This document shows positions 6,769 through 6,902 of a stretch of 6,902 nucleotides of DNA, one piece after another (the first letter of the stretch is position 1; every line of letters starts with the position of its first letter). The translations under genes and the position numbers were made by a program. The DNA is taken from assembly GCA_964440915.1 (NCBI GenBank), contig CAYTTV010000107.1:1-6902 (forward strand), written 5' to 3'. The notes beneath the pieces were generated by a model. It saw only the letters and a list, made by a program, of their open reading frames with translations. It made no database searches and was not told the DNA's origin. Source of the DNA: CAMPJM01 sp964440915. Lineage in GTDB: Bacteria; Bacteroidota; Bacteroidia; Cytophagales; Cyclobacteriaceae.

Positions 6769-6819
6769 AAGATAGACACAAGACTAAAGACGATAGACGC
6801 AAGAGGTGAAAAAAAGCCC
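6756..6819 (+). other. Long-loop inverted repeat spanning the sufT stop codon
   Basis: GGGCTTTTT (6756-6764, the last sense codons of sufT) and AAAAAGCCC (6811-6819) are perfect 9-bp complementary arms separated by 46 bases. A T-rich tract without a clean run follows the right arm. It might act as a weak terminator or 3'-end stabiliser for the suf mRNA. The long loop and lack of a terminal T-run make a classical intrinsic terminator unlikely. Confidence 0.3.
6771..6804 (+). repeat. Degenerate 7-base repeats (nnnAGAC), including a 13-bp direct repeat
   Basis: Split into sevens from 6771, the sequence reads gatagac, acaagac, taaagac, gatagac, gcaagag. Four units end in AGAC and the fifth is related. 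As a consequence, gatagacacaaga (6771-6783) and gatagacgcaaga (6792-6804) form a direct repeat with 12 of 13 identities, exactly 21 bases apart. It begins two bases after the sufT stop and looks like a decayed intergenic tandem array. Confidence 0.55.
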
Positions 6820-6847
6820 TTCTGTGTCCTATCATTCAGCAAAAAAT

Positions 6848-6902
6848 ATTTCTAATTTCTAATTTCTAATTTCTAATTTCTAATTTCTAATTTCTAATTT
6901 CT
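6848..6902. repeat. Perfect heptanucleotide tandem repeat, cut by the window end
   Basis: ATTTCTA (equivalently TTTCTAA) is repeated seven times without a mismatch from 6848 to 6896. Six bases of an eighth copy reach the last base, so the true array is longer. The unit contains TAA on the + strand and TAG on the - strand. Because 7 is not a multiple of 3, the array has stop codons in all six frames and cannot encode protein. Such an array could change length by replication slippage. Its function is unknown. Confidence 0.97.

Noticed and set aside
1310..6842. Several open frames of 60-147 codons on the - strand inside the suf genes
   Set aside because: They lie opposite strongly conserved suf coding sequence, have no recognisable domains, and are shadows of those genes.
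6848..6902. CRISPR array reading of the terminal repeat
   Set aside because: The units are 7 bases with no spacers between them, so this is a simple tandem repeat.

Overview
The window is a chromosomal segment of a Bacteroidota bacterium, most likely of the Cytophagales or Flammeovirga type. The lineage is inferred from three things: moderately low GC, protein sequences that read like Bacteroidota SUF proteins, and a perfect TAnnTTTG-type promoter -7 element ahead of sufB. Its core is a six-gene SUF iron-sulfur cluster assembly operon, sufB-sufC-sufD-sufS-sufE-sufT, all on the + strand and all apparently intact. An Lrp/AsnC-family regulator lies immediately upstream in the same direction.

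Layout. Bases 1-315 contain no intact gene. The first 81 bases look like a frameshifted scrap of a response-regulator receiver domain, and the 3' part is very AT-rich with inverted repeats. The Lrp-type gene follows (346-816). A 239-base spacer (817-1055) holds a 25-bp near-palindrome, a second operator-like inverted repeat and a -7 promoter box, and appears to be the suf control region. The suf genes run from 1056 to 6768. Gaps of about 60 bases, each with a small hairpin, separate sufB/sufC and sufC/sufD. Gaps of only 5-6 bases separate sufD/sufS and sufS/sufE, and one of 35 bases separates sufE/sufT. Bases 6769-6902 are repetitive: degenerate 7-base units, then a perfect 7-base tandem repeat that runs off the window edge.

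How the genes work together. SufS removes sulfur from cysteine as a persulfide. SufE takes it on its reactive cysteine and passes it to the SufB-SufC2-SufD scaffold, where SufC ATPase activity drives the rearrangement that allows cluster assembly. SufT, a DUF59/MIP18-family protein, acts in maturation or delivery of clusters. No A-type carrier (SufA) or Rrf2-type regulator (IscR/SufR) lies in the window, so the Lrp-type protein is the only regulator adjacent to the operon.

Overall this is a well-known housekeeping system. I see no undescribed multi-gene system. The points worth a second look are the regulatory DNA before sufB, the intercistronic hairpins, the decayed receiver fragment and the heptamer repeats.
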